Below are positions 40,086-52,179 of a stretch of DNA of 64,000 nucleotides, piece by piece. The stretch is from Diphasiastrum complanatum (Eukaryota > Streptophyta > Lycopodiopsida > Lycopodiales > Lycopodiaceae). A model generated the notes under the pieces. The model did no database searches. It was given only the letters and a program-made list of their open reading frames with translations, and was not told the DNA's origin. Where the stretch lies: assembly GCA_029204225.1 (NCBI GenBank), contig CM055095.1, forward strand, positions 15,840,049 through 15,904,048. The letters run 5' to 3'. Numbering within the stretch: position 1 is the first letter of the stretch; every line of letters starts with the position of its first letter. A program made the position numbers and the translations under genes.

Positions 40086-40913
40086 GTACGCAAACACCTA
40101 TATAGACTACAATCTATAGTAGAATACATTCCACTAAAGTAAACAAAACTCTCCATAAGTAAAAACAATTTACTTAATCAAGAAATGTCTGTGAGATCCA
40201 TAGGACTCAATAAAATGCTAGAGTCAAGATATTTAGACTTAAAAAATGCTAATTTGAAATCTCAACTCATTTAGTAGACTGAGAATCACTCAACATACTT
40301 AAGAATCAACACATTTTCTGACTATCCTCTAATTAAATATTAGTAAGAATTAGAGCAGTTCTGATTTGATTTAGATGTCAGAGTAGGTGTCGTAGACAAC
40401 TATAGAGAACGCGAACGATTTAGGCGTCTGAGACAGCCATGCTATTCTCTGTTTCTGACAGATAAGTTTTGATAATGGTGAGAAAGATTGAGAGGCATTC
40501 AAACATTCAACGTGAATACAACTAATTTGAAAAATAACACTTTTGTATAAAAGGGTAGTGTAGTAACAACGATATTAGATCACAAAACAATCACGCGAAG
40601 TGTGTGATCCTACTTACAAAAGCTAATGAATGCTATCTTTTATAATATTCTTTAATCTCTCTAAAATGATCACTAACTCTGAGGAGTCAGCTACTAGAAG
40701 ACCACTTTTGGTTGTTTGATCTCTGTGAATACATTGATCGATCATCTCCTCCTCTTTAAAAACTCAGATGTTTATATAGCTGTCAGAAGATCTTTAGTTA
40801 TTATAATTACAGTTTAAAAGATCATGAGCAGCTCTTGTACATGATCCGTAGATCGGTTATTGGTGCAACGTGAAGATGTGAAGAGGTACAACAAAAGAAT
40901 CTCCTTTGTACAT
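40086..40913. other. DNA between elements C and D
   Basis: No gene recognised. AT-rich, with a possible LTR-like look near 40600-40850, but no matching copy in the window. Confidence 0.4.
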
Positions 40914-40918
40914 GTGCT
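40914..40918. repeat. Target site duplication of element D, left copy
   Basis: GTGCT here and again at 46955-46959 directly outside the two LTRs. Five bases is the usual length for copia integration. Confidence 0.75.
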
Positions 40919-41194
40919 AGTTAGAATTAAAGTTAGAATCACTGTGTTACTATACTGTAGGTCCTATCAGTGGATAAGGATTAGTTGGCCTCGCCACGAG
41001 GCAAGTCGACGGGACACGCATCCCACCAATGGCAACCTGGGTCATACATGGGTTGCCTGAGTGAACAACTATATGTACAGCGTAATTTCATTTTGAGAAA
41101 TACAGTTGCTATGTGAGCTTGCTGAGAAGAGTGATTTTCTGTCTGTGTTACTGTGTAGCATGATCTGTGTTCCTGTGCAAAGCAAATTCTAAGT
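40919..41194 (+). mobile_element. Copia element D: 5' LTR
   Basis: 276 bp, matching 46679-46954 with 15 differences, mostly transitions. The ends are AGTTAGAATT and AATTCTAAGT, an imperfect inverted repeat, rather than TG and CA. It carries a perfect hairpin GCCTCG-CCA-CGAGGC at 40989-41003. Downstream is the primer-binding site. Confidence 0.9.
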
Positions 41195-41207
41195 TGGTAT
41201 CAGAGCC
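41195..41207 (+). other. Copia element D: tRNA-Met primer-binding site
   Basis: TGGTATCAGAGCC lies immediately after the 5' LTR. Confidence 0.93.
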
Positions 41208-42494
41208 GTACAGGGAGTGTACACAGTACAGTGTTGCCGTTGAAGAGAGCTTCGGGAGAACTGTCTTATGAGAGTTCGGGGTTTTATGGCGGGTTGAAGA
41301 ACGAAAGAGAAGCACTGGTGCACGGTTTCTAATATATAGAGCTTGCTAAGCTCAGCAAAGAGATTATTAGCCTGTGCATAGCATCAGACAGGGAAAAATT
41401 TGGTGAAAAATTGACAATTTTGAAGCCAGCTGAAAATTGAAACCGGACTTGGAGTTACGGTTTTTATACATAACTGGTGATTTCTTCGCTGTTTGTGCAC
41501 CATTTTGGATGCCCAAGAAGGAAGCTAATCACACTGTCAATCAGCCATGGAGAGATTTTGAGGTTTATGTCAGAGATTTGTCTCCAGACAGTTAACCTAG
41601 CAGATTTGCAGTAAAAAGGTGAAAAAAGCCACTTTGTCAAGTTGAGCTAAAATCACCGTTTCTCGACGGAATTTCTTGACTGAATACTCTATAGTCATGG
41701 ATTTAGTAGGGCGACCCTGCTCCAGGCCTCAGATCGTGCTCAAAACGATCCACAGGAGAGCTTGATCTGATGTTTTTGAGAGAAGGGAGGTGCGGTCGCA
41801 GGCAGGGAAGTCGCGGGTAGTTCACGCACCCAACGCGATAAAGAACTTAGTGTACCGAAGTTCTTAGCGTATGCAGGAGTTTGGTTCGATGCCCAGATGT
41901 ACTTTGAACCTTTAGATGAGGTGTCAAGTGAATCAACGGTCCAGAATCTGTGATGGGAGAGAAATTTGAACCACAAGATTTGGTTCAGCCATTGGATGAG
42001 CTTTAAATAGGGTCTTGAAGAATTGAAGTGCATTCTGGCCTTCAACTTCATTAAAAATTTTCATACTGAAAGTTGAGTCCCTTCACAAGTGAAGAGTGAA
42101 GTTTCTTCAAAGTGAAGAAACAGTTCAAAAGCTAGAAAAGTCCCTATTTTTGGGTCCTTTGCCCGTTTTGACCCAAACGAAAGGCTATAACCTCCAAACG
42201 AAGGGTACCCGGACTGTACCTGCAAGTACGGTACAGCAAAACAGAGCGGTTGCAGCGGATAAAGTGTTCGGAGTACGCCAGAAGTAGTTTCACCATTCCA
42301 CTGGGCACGTTGTTGGAAATTGACGACTGAGTGCATTTTGGAAGGCGACGCCGATTTAGCTTTCAAATTGGTGGAAAAGCGGCGAGTGGCCTGGTAAGAA
42401 AAAAAGTGCAGGTCATTATTTTCAACTTCTGACATCACTGTTGGCCTCGACATACTGTTCTTAGCCTAAGGCAGAAGTTTTAAGCAGTTTTGCG
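41208..42494 (+). other. Copia element D: long 5' leader
   Basis: Nearly 1.3 kb separates the primer-binding site from gag, which is long for a copia element. No plus-strand coding frame is convincing here; I could not assign a function. Confidence 0.6.
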
Positions 42495-43330
42495 ATGGCA
42501 AACATGGGAGAGTCCATTTTGAGTGAAAGTAGCAAATTGGACGAGATTTCCAACTATGCAGTGTGGAAATTCAAAATGAAAAACATACTGATGGAGAAAG
42601 ATGTGTGGGAAGTCATCACAGGTGATGAGAGAAGGCCGCCAAATGAAGCAGACATCAAAATGTTCGACAAAAAGATGAGGAAAGCTTTGACCTTCATTAA
42701 CGTGTCAGTGAAGGATCACATCATTACCCACATTTGTGATGCTATTACACCCAGACAGGCATGGGATGTGCTAAAGAAGCAGTTCGAGACGTCAAATCCG
42801 TCAAGAATCATGTTTCTGAAGTCAAAGTTGAATAGTGCCCGCATGGAGCAAGGAGAGCACATTCAGACGTACATGACCTAAATCAAGACAATGAGAGATG
42901 AACTGCATTCTATTGGAGAATGCATACGTGATGTGGAGCTGGTGCATAATGCATTATGCGGCATTGCAGAACCCTATCAGATGTTTGTGAGCGGAATAGC
43001 ATCAAGAGAAAGATTGCCAACCTTTGACGAGCTCACAGGAATCTTGATGCAGGAAGAGCAACGACGAGAAATGGTGAAAGCTAGACGTCAAAATACTGAT
43101 GATCAGGCACTTGCGACACGCCAAAAACAAGGCAAGGGCAAGGGCAAGAAGAAGACTAAACAGCAATTTGCCAAGTCTCAGGAGGATGAGGGATCTTTCA
43201 GCAAAACTAAGAAGAAAGGCAAGTGCTTCCATTGTGGTAAAAAGGGCCACTAGAAGAGTGAGTGTCGCAAATTCCTGGCGGAACAAGACAAGGGAAAACC
43301 AAAACAAGCAGGTAACCTTGTCGATGAGGG
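42495..43330 (+). pseudogene. Copia element D: gag
   Basis: ATG 42495 opens MANMGESILSESSKLDEISN and YAVWKFKMKNILMEKDVWEV, followed by DVLKKQFETSNPSRIMFLKS of the UBN2 domain. A TAA at about 42879 breaks the frame (AAA to TAA is the simplest origin). It continues MRDELHSIGECIRDVELVHN, and the zinc knuckle CFHCGKKGH is followed by TAG in place of the expected residue, then KSEC. The reading frame is otherwise continuous into the protease. Confidence 0.9.
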
Positions 43331-43364
43331 TGAGATTAAAGACTCTAGCATCTTCATATCTGCA

Positions 43365-46118
43365 TTGTCATCCAATCAAGATGATCAAGCATGGTATATT
43401 GACTCAGGAGCCACAAGACACATGACAGGTAACAAGAACTGGCTCAGTAGTTTGAAGGCATTGGATAATGGAACATCTATTTCACAAGCAAATGGTGAGG
43501 TGTGCATGATCAAGGGGATAGACACAATTTCAATCCAACTGCCTGACGACAAAAGCAGGATGATTAGGGAGGTACTTTACGTACCAGGTTTGAAGAAAAA
43601 TCTACTTTCTGTTGGAGTTATTACTGATCAAAAGTTGAAAGTAGAATTCGCCCATGATCGTTGCTTTGTGAAGGATGCGAACCAAAAGTTCAAAGTTATT
43701 GCGAATGGAGTAAGAGAGCCCAATACAAAATTGTACAGGTTGAATGCCACAATCAAGGGGCAACATGGACTTGTGTCATCCGTTCCTTCGCAAACTGAGT
43801 TGTGGCACAAGAGGCTTGGTCACTTGAACTTGGGAAGCCTCAGTTTGATGAGAAAATTGGAGATGGTAACAGGACTGCCTACAATAGAAAATCACCTGAA
43901 ATCGATGTGCGAATCTTGTATATATGGGAAGCAGCATCGAGAGAAGTTCAATAAAGGGGGTGTTGCAAGAGCAAAGAACATCCTGGATTTAATCCACAAA
44001 GATTTATGCGGGCCCATGAGGACCATGTCCTTAGGAAAAGACTTCTATTTCATGACCTTTATTCATGATATGTCACGTAAGACGTGGATCTACTTCTTGA
44101 AGAAGAAATCAGATGCTTTTGATAACTTCAAGAACTTCAAAAACTTGGTCAAAAATCAGACAGGTAAGAAGATCAAAGTCCTAAGATCAGATAGTGGAGG
44201 TGAGTATAAGTCTAATGACTTCAATGATCTTTGTGATCAATGTGCGATTAAAAGACAATTTACGCAAGCTCATACTCCTGCTCTCAATGGTGTAGCTGAG
44301 CGCAAAAATTGTACGATTGTGGAAAGTGCCAGATCTATGCTAGCTGAGATGAAATTACCAAAAGATTTTTGGTCAGAAGCATGTAGCACGGCAGTCTATC
44401 TTCAAAATAGAAGTCCTACCATTGCCATACCAAAAATTACACCTGAGGAAGCATTCACAAAGAAGAAGCCAAAGGTGAACCACTTGCGAATCTTTGGATG
44501 TAAGGCCTTTGTACATATTCCTAAGGAAGAAAGACGTAAACTTGATGTAAAAGCTATCAAGTGCATATTCCTAGGATATGATGATCGCGTGAAAGGCTAT
44601 AGATGTTTTGATCCAGTCGAAAACAAAATCCATATAAGCCGAGATGTTATCTTTGATGAATCCAAGATGTATGAAGACGAAGATGCTGAGAAGATAGACA
44701 CATCCAGTAGGAAAAATGGCATAGTGAGGATACCACCTGATGATGATCCATTCATTGACCTTCTGAGTGATGAACATGAGGATACATCTCAAGATACTAC
44801 TACTCAACCTCAAGAAACAGGTTGGAGAGGTAGGGACAAACCTCTTGGTGCAAGAAGGATTGAAATTGCAGGTGACAAACGCAAGGAGAAGGATGTATCG
44901 TGGGATACATTTTCACCAGGAAGCCGATCACAGCTTCCTAAGTGGTTTGAGAGATTGATGGAGAGCCGCGATATAGATGACTTTCCAAGATCATCTAACC
45001 AGGGAGAGCTACGAAGATCAACAAGAGAGAAGATACTACCTGAAAGGTATGAAACAAATTATGCTCTGTTATCCAGCATTATTCAAAGCAAAGAACCTTC
45101 GACTTATAGTGAAGCGAAGGATGATGACATTTGGATCAAGGCCATGGGAGAGGAGATGGAGTCAATTGCTAAGCATAGCACATGGGACTTAGTAGAACCA
45201 CCAGTTGGCAAGAAATCCATTGGTTGCAAATGGGTATATAGAACTAAGTACCATGCAGATGGAAGCATAGCAAAGCACAAAGCAAGATTGGTAATAAAAG
45301 GGTACGCACAAAATAAAGGCATTGACTATGAGGAGACCTTTGCGCCGGTGTGTAAGTGGAATACTCTACGTCTACTTATTGCTTTAGCTTCACATTTTGG
45401 TTGGCCTTTGCATCAGATGGATGTGAAATCTGCTTTTCTAAATGGTGAGTTAGAAGAAGAAGTGTTCATGGATCAACTTGAAGGCTTTGTAACGAAAGGA
45501 CAGGAAAATAAAGTATGTCGCTTGAAGAAAGCGCTTTATGGTCTTAAACAAGCACCACGTGCGTGGTATAGCAAGAGTGATGCCTACTTTCGTTCAAAGG
45601 GGATGGTGAGAACACATTCTGATCCAAATCTATATGTTTTATGCTTTGATGGTATGGTTGCTTTGATTGCTCTTTATGTTGATGACTTGATTATTACGGG
45701 AAATAATCAAGAGATGATAGACATAATCAAGAAAGACCTCATGGAACAATTTGAGATGACGGATCTCAGCCTGATGCATTACTGCCTTGGAGTAGAAGTG
45801 TGGCAAAAAGGACATGAAGTGGGTTTAACACAAGTGAAATATGTCAAAGAGTTACTACACAGGTTTAGGTTGCAGGATTGCAAACCAGTAAACACTCCTA
45901 TTGAACCAGGTAAAAAGCTTTCTAAGCTTGATGAATCACAGTCATTTGATGCTACGCTATATAGACAGTTAGTAGGGAGCTTGATTTACCTTACCACAAC
46001 TAGACCAAATATATGCTATGTTGTTGGCATTGTAAGTCAGTTTATGGCAGCACCTACGAAAACGCATTGGAAAGCAGCTAAACGCATTTTGCGTTATGTG
46101 AAAGGCACTTCAAAGTAA
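43365..46118 (+). pseudogene. Copia element D: protease, integrase and reverse transcriptase
   Basis: A 917-codon open stretch. In order: protease site WYIDSGATRHMTG (about residue 10), GAG-pre-integrase ELWHKRLGHLN and CESCIYGKQH, rve core with LIHKDLCGP, LRSDSGGEY and NGVAERKNCT (D,D,E), and RVT_2 with AFLNGELEEEVFMDQLEGF, LYGLKQAPRAWYSK and catalytic LYVDDLII. It ends at TAA after LRYVKGTSK. Frame is intact across all three enzymes, although the element is flanked by nonsense codons in gag and before RNase H. Confidence 0.93.
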
Positions 46119-46625
46119 GGCTTGATTTACAGGAAGCATGATGGTTTACCTGAGTTGTGTGGCTATGTCAATGCGGACTGGGGAGGTGACTATGATGATC
46201 ATAGATCCACCACAGGATACATATTCCAGTTTTGTGGTAATTGCTTTTCTTGGTCTAGTAAGAAGCAAAGTACAATTGCTCTTTCCACCACAGAAGCTGA
46301 GTATAAGACAATGTGTAGTGCTGCACAAGAAGCTATATGGTTGAGACAAATCTTGGAAGAGATTGGCATGAAACAGAAAAATCCCACAACTTTACATAGC
46401 GATAGTCAGAGTGGCATTCAGCTAGCAAAGAATCTAGTGTTCCATGCGAGAACTAAACATATTGAGATTCAATATCACTTCATACGTGAAAGGCTGCTAA
46501 GTCGTGAAATTCATGTTGTTCATTGTAGCACAGAAGAACAACTAGCTGATATTTTCACTAAGCCACTTACTGGAGAAAAGTTTGATAAGTTTAGATCAAA
46601 ACTTTCTGTATTCAAATTTTGTTGA
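46119..46625 (+). pseudogene. Copia element D: RNase H
   Basis: Directly after the TAA at 46116-46118 the same frame reads GLIYRKHDGLPELCGYVNAD, STTGYIFQFCGNCFSWSSKK, ALSTTEAEYKTM and LHSDSQSGIQLAKNL, ending LADIFTKPLTGEKFDKFRSK. These are copia RNase H signatures. It would be made only by read-through of the single stop. The TAA sits where most relatives have a residue before GLxY. Confidence 0.9.
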
Positions 46626-46678
46626 CTTTAAAGCTATGTATATGACTATATAAAAAGTGACTCTACTTTAAGGGAGAG

Positions 46679-46954
46679 AGTTACAATTAAAGTTAGAATC
46701 ACTGTGTTACTGTACTGTGGGTCCTATTAGTGGATAAGGATCAGTTGGCCTCGCCACGAGGCAAGTCGACGGGACACACGTCCCGTCAATGGCAACCTGG
46801 GTCATGCATGGGTTGCCTGAGTGAACAACTATATGTACAGTGTAATTTCATTTTGAGAAATATAGTTGCTATGTGAGCTTGCTGAGAAGAGTGTTTTTCT
46901 GTCTGTGTTACTATGTAGCATGATCTGTGTTCTTGTGCAAAGCAAATTCTAAGT
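46679..46954 (+). mobile_element. Copia element D: 3' LTR
   Basis: Preceded by the polypurine tract AAGGGAGAG (46670-46678) and followed by the right-hand target duplication GTGCT (46955-46959). It has the same length as the 5' LTR. The 15 differences out of 276 mean this element is several times older than element C by LTR divergence. Confidence 0.92.
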
Positions 46955-46959
46955 GTGCT

Positions 46960-48211
46960 AACGTGAAAATGTGGCACCGTTGCAACCGTAGCCTGCTGAC
47001 TGCAGGAGCATGACGTTGAAACCGTATGTCAACCACAATCGTTGACTTGGTGAGCTGCCATTCGTTCGCTTCGTAGGTGAACGTAAGTGATCACTTATGT
47101 AGTTTGGCGGTTGTTGGATGTCCACCCTCTAAATCCCTATTCTCTGCTAATCTAGATCCATTCATTAAGTTGTAAATATCTGTACAGTCGCATACTCTGC
47201 AGAATATACTTGTCTCTTGATAGTCTATAGAAATACAAAGGAATCGGTGACAGTGTTACGCGATAGTTCGGCCATCTCTTCCTTGTTGGCCACCTTCTCT
47301 TATTTGGCTATCATCGATTATTCAGCCATACCCGATTGGTTGGTCATCCTAGACCATCTAGGCAGAGTCTCTTATTCGGCCTTCCTCGAACAATCGGCCG
47401 TAATTTGACTATCGGCAAATCAGCAAGTACACACATCACGACCGGACAAAATCAAATATTGTCCGATGGTGATTGCCAACAGCACTAACCTAATTGTAAA
47501 TTATAGATTAAAATTAGTTAGCCATGTGTATATATCCAGCAACTTATCAGTTGTTCAGTTAGCTGAATCATCTAATTCATTGTGATCAATCAGTCATTCA
47601 CAACGCAATTGTATTGTTCTTTCATCTAACCGACCAAAAGGACGTAATCGTCATGAACCAACCCAACTGACCCTATCGCACCGACCCAACCCTATTGACC
47701 TATCCCAATTGACATAATCCAACGGACCGTCGACTTAATCCTACTATCTATCCCAACCGACTCAATTCAACTAATTAAACCTAGTTGTCGTATCTAAAAT
47801 GACCTAATTCAACTGACCCAACCCAACTATCATAATCGTCATGATCCAACGTGAATGACTCAACTTAACCCAACCGAACCAATCCCAAGTAACCAATCTC
47901 GCACACGACTGACCCAATCAATGCAACCAAACCTAACACAATTTGACATGACTGATGCTAGCACCACACCCAAGCCTAGAATACAAATACAAACCCAAAA
48001 CCGAGGCCACAATGTTGGGACTAAGTATAGAGCTTTCTAAACCAGCTACCCAACCCCAAGACAAAGGGTAGCCCTCGTCCTTAACTTAGGTTGTCCTATG
48101 GATTGGTAGTGGTGGATTTATGGTTCCAATGGAAAGAGCTACATAGGAGGCAGTTTGGCCAAGAAGGATAATGGAAGACATTGGCATCTTGTAGAGTTAG
48201 CCTACAACAAT

Positions 48212-48215
<4 letters not shown>
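46960..48215. other. Repeat-like DNA right of element D
   Basis: No intact gene. 47640-47960 is a low-complexity stretch of CCAACxxACCCAA variants, probably an old satellite. A tiny string GRHWHLVELAYNNQ near 48170-48212 recalls Ty3/gypsy integrase but is too short to call. 47250-47400 carries TCGGCCATC-type repeats. Confidence 0.4.

Positions 48216-48271
<56 letters not shown>
48216..48271. repeat. (CT)n followed by (GT)n
   Basis: CT array 48216-48264 passes directly into GTGTGTGT. Confidence 0.95.
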
Positions 48272-48272
<1 letters not shown>

Positions 48273-48464
48273 TGTGCAGTATATTTCTCTGCAATTTTAA
48301 AATCCAATCAATCAAACTAAACATTATTTGACCATCTATTGCACTCTTTGCATAAAAGATTTTGAAATTCACTCATGATCATAACAATAAAAATTCACAA
48401 AACATCCCAAAACAAGTACTATTATATATGTCATGCAATCTGAAACACAACACAACAAGTAGTC

Positions 48465-50936
48465 TCAGTCCTTAGAAGAGGCTTCGAATGCCTCATCGTC
48501 AACAAATACGCATCTCTTAGATGCTCTCCGTCCCAAATGACTGGAATGCTTGTCATTTAGCTGCTCCATTGACCTGGCCAAGGATTCTGCATAGCAAGGC
48601 AAAGCGCTACATCAAATGTAATTTGTTGAGAATCTCAAAAAGAAAATACATGCTAAAGAGCAAGAGCAAAAACCCACTTACTGTTGACCTGGAGAGCCAA
48701 TTTCGTATACTCTCGAATCCAACTCAGGGACAGTTGTGTCCTCATCCACAATGCATTTGGTCATTGTCTAACACTGCAAAAACAAATACGAGAATTAGAA
48801 ATTTGGAGACATAAAAAGAATGCACTTTCTATAAGTATGGATGATAAAACAAATAGTCACAAAATACATTACCTCTATTTGTTTTTAACCATGCCTCGTC
48901 ATTGTCCATGCCAAACAGATGGACACTCGCCATGCGTGTAGCCAACATTGAGGTCCTAGTGCGAATCATGAAGTCGACAATAATACCACCTTCTGGGCAA
49001 AATGCAGACATAAGAAAGAACATGAAGTACTCACTTTTTTCGGTGCTACCTCTTAATGGCTTGTCTGTCAAAATCAATGCATTATCTGGCGAAGCCTCCA
49101 AGACACTGACCGACCACCGATTCCACGTGGATTTGCTACCAACTACACCATCACACAAATATCCAGTCGACAAATCTATGATCACCAAATCAGCCTCGTA
49201 AGTAGTGACCTTGCCCTTTACTCTCTGTAATGTGCATCTTCTTTCTATGAACTGTCTCATCGTATGATATTCCAAACTATTTTTCCCATTTGCACATGCA
49301 TCCCGAATGGAATTCACATATGCACTTGTTCAAGACTTGATGGGCAATGCATCAACCTTCACAAACTTGTACTCTACTATTCTTCTGTTCACGGGAGTAT
49401 AGGATACAACCACCTAAAGAACCGAAATCCATTACACAAAAATGGCGCATCAAAGGAACAAATTGAAGAACAGTTATGTAAGTTACGGGATTCCATTGAT
49501 AAAAAATGTAGTTATGATCACCTCCTCCTCCTCTGGTTCATGTGGCACCTTTTTCTTGCCCTTGTTAATCGGAAAAATGTTGAGATTCTCTGGAACATTG
49601 GCAAGAACAGATTGTGATGCCATCTCTATGGCCATTGCCTCTCCACCCTCCTCATGCCATTGATATTGTGAAATCTCAGAAGGAGGGCATTCACCTTCTT
49701 TAAAATCAATCCACCAGGGACAGTACTTAACCTCCCACTGACTCATGCCATCTTTCCTATCCAAATTCGCCCTCTTGGAGTACATAGTGACTTCAAGTTT
49801 TATGGAAAGCTGATTCCACATCTCCATGAATGAAGGCTTTTCTTTAAGAATTTTCTTGACTTTCAGATGGAACAGATACCTAGCAATACAAGTATGTGAT
49901 TTTGAAGTAGGAGCTTATGATATTACAAAATCAAAAAGAAGTATGTGTTTCCGATTGAAAATGCAACACGTAGAATGATTACCTCCAAGTAACGCGTTTA
50001 GCTGCAAGTTTGACCTCCTGCTTTGTTTCAATTGAGAGTTGAGGCTCTATCAAGGAAGATAATGAAAAGAATAAGAAGTCACGATAGCATAGCTTTAGAG
50101 AAGCGAAGTATTTTGGAAAAGAGTCCGCATCACTTGAATCAAAGCCTGCATTTTTCATTTATTTGATTTGACATAAAAAAAACATAGTGGAAGGTAACAA
50201 GCCAGACAAAAAACTTTACTTTCAAGTTATTGCATACCTCCATATCCCTCACACAACTCAAAAATCTTCTGGGCCTCTATTTGCAAGGCTTCATAGAATA
50301 CTTCTTTCCCCACCCAAGCTTGAAAGAGCTTATCACCAATGGGAATAGAAAATTGGTCTCCAGCAACTGCACCACCAAGGCACATCGTCAACCATTGGCA
50401 CCTCTTCTCATTAGAAACATCTGAAAGTCTCAGGGTGTTCAACTTTTCCAAACCCATTGAGAATCCTTTCTCGTCAAGATGATCTTGGGAGAAAAGATTA
50501 CAGGCAAGAACAGAACTTTTAAAGACATATTGTTGTCGAACGGTCCACCAGAAAGTAGAGTATCTATTTCCATGTTGCGGAAAAGTCTTGACAATGGAAA
50601 CATGCAAAGTAAGCAAAGCTATAAAAAGGAGGCTTACTTTGATGAGCTTTCCTATGAAAGCTTACCTATCGAGAATTCAGTCCTCAACACTCAAGTATGG
50701 AGTACCCCTATGGAATTGGGACAGAATTAGCATAGCAAAATTTTAACTCACGGCTCACTTAAAGCGAATTGGAGGACGAAATTATAGAGCACCTGTTTTA
50801 TTACTGTAGCAAGGTGCTCTAGATAGAGTTTGTGCACCTCCTTCGCCATTGGGGATTCACCTTCACTCTTGGGCTTGATACCATGTTGTTGGGCGGCTCT
50901 CATGTCACAAATCACTCTTCTCTGAGTTTTTGTCAT
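48465..50936 (-). CDS. Unrecognised spliced gene with degenerate DNA-methyltransferase-like segment
   Basis: Minus-strand exons, with matching codon phases for the first four joins read: 50936-50793 (MTKTQRRVICDMRAAQQHGI), about 50616-50238 (CQWLTMCLGGAVAGDQF), 50145-49983 (FPKYFASLKLCYRDFLF), 49879-49522 (KPSFMEMWNQLSIKLE, acidic end), 49413-48873, about 48773-48682, and 48586-48465 (SLARSMEQLNDKHSSHLG; stop TGA 48465-48467). The fifth exon reads EADLVIIDLSTGY then GGIIVDFMIRTRTS and HLFGMDND. Order and spacing resemble beta-class N4/N6 DNA methyltransferases (DPPY motif, then DPFxGxGTT), but both motifs are degenerate. One TGA interrupts that exon at 49330-49332, and the last joins do not keep frame. 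Perhaps a recently decayed gene; the link to 50616 and beyond is not proven. I do not recognise a named family. Confidence 0.5.
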
Positions 50937-52179
50937 GTCTGCAGGTTAGCAGTCCTTTGGAAGATTTGGACGGCATGGAAATGTTGCAAGGAGATCCAAA
51001 GAGCAAAAAAAAATGTTTTGCCAAAAAATCTACCAAGGATTGATGAAAATCAAAGATTTGAATGTCATAAATGATTAAGCACAAAAATATAAGTGGATGT
51101 GCTTCCAAAAGAATCTACTTGGAGTCGAATTTTCAGTAGCTAGACAATTCCTAGCTTTCTAGGCAATGCAACACAAAATGAGAGATTTATTTGAACATTT
51201 GAAACCCAATCAAGTTCAAATTTTTATAGCACATAACCAAGTGTTAGTACACTCAATCTACCATAAAATTCATCAAGAAAAATGCTTCAAAACAATGCAA
51301 GATTGCTATCACAAAGCAATGTAGATTGGAAGATAGACATTATCTTGGAATTTTCTCATCGTGAGGGATCTGCTTCCTCCCCCACAAATTCTGAATCTTT
51401 CTAGTCCATATAGCCTTCACTTCTGATCTCAATTATTTTAGCAAGAAATCAGAGGAAGTTCCGTGCTACAGAGTCCTCAGTGAATTGGGAGAGCCAATTG
51501 ATGGAGCTTAGGTCTTAGCTTAACCGTCCCAACTCCCACCCTTATGTTTCACTCTCTTCACTTTGATTCTTTCGTTCGTGTACTGCCTGTTTTGGAGCTT
51601 AGTTTCATTCTGCTTCAGAAAAATGACAAGCGTGTTAGCAATTTGACGTGGGCACAAATAGCTGATGCAGTTGCTTTGAGGATCTATGAGAACATGATAA
51701 CACTGCAAGTTATTGGATTGCATCTTCAATAAAGCGCAAAGACAGGGCAGGTTTTCTTTCTACATGACATGTTTTGGAGGAAACTACAGCCTTGAAGCTG
51801 AAACCCTGAGCAACAAAGGCTCATGAAGAAACAATTGTCCTAAGCAACAAAGCCCTTTGAAGGAACCATGAGCGACCATCATTGAGCTCGTTGTAAAAAT
51901 CATGAGCAACGTAGTTGTTCGACCATTCTGTATTCAATGTAAAATTGTTGGAAAGCAGGGCCCGACAGCCAGAAGTTGGTTCGCGCCGGCGTGAGCTCTG
52001 GCGCTGGGCTCTGCTTGAACGGCTATCAACGACTATTTTGTTCAGCTGGTTTAAGAGCTCACAGTTTCTGCAGCTCATAGTTTGTCACAACTGGTTTAGT
52101 TTGAGTAGGTAATGATAATGCATATTAGAAAAAGACATCATATGAAATTAAATACAAACTATAAGAATAGTTTAGATTC
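50937..52179. other. DNA between the two minus-strand gene parts
   Basis: No coding exon is clear. A GC-richer block at 51930-52080 contains GCCAGAGCTCACGCCGGCG on the minus strand and interrupts otherwise AT-rich DNA. If the 52-kb ORF belongs to the methyltransferase-like gene, this is its intron. Confidence 0.35.

Noticed and set aside
41740-42453. Minus-strand genes in the element D leader (103- and 130-codon frames)
   Set aside because: They lie antisense in a retrotransposon leader, lack recognisable motifs and have no splice context.
35333-46625. Elements C and D as active autonomous elements
   Set aside because: Both have several in-frame stops, and C lacks part of one LTR. They could move only with proteins supplied elsewhere.
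48160-48215. Ty3/gypsy integrase (GRHWHLVELAYNNQ)
   Set aside because: Fourteen residues without any neighbouring motif are too few for a call.
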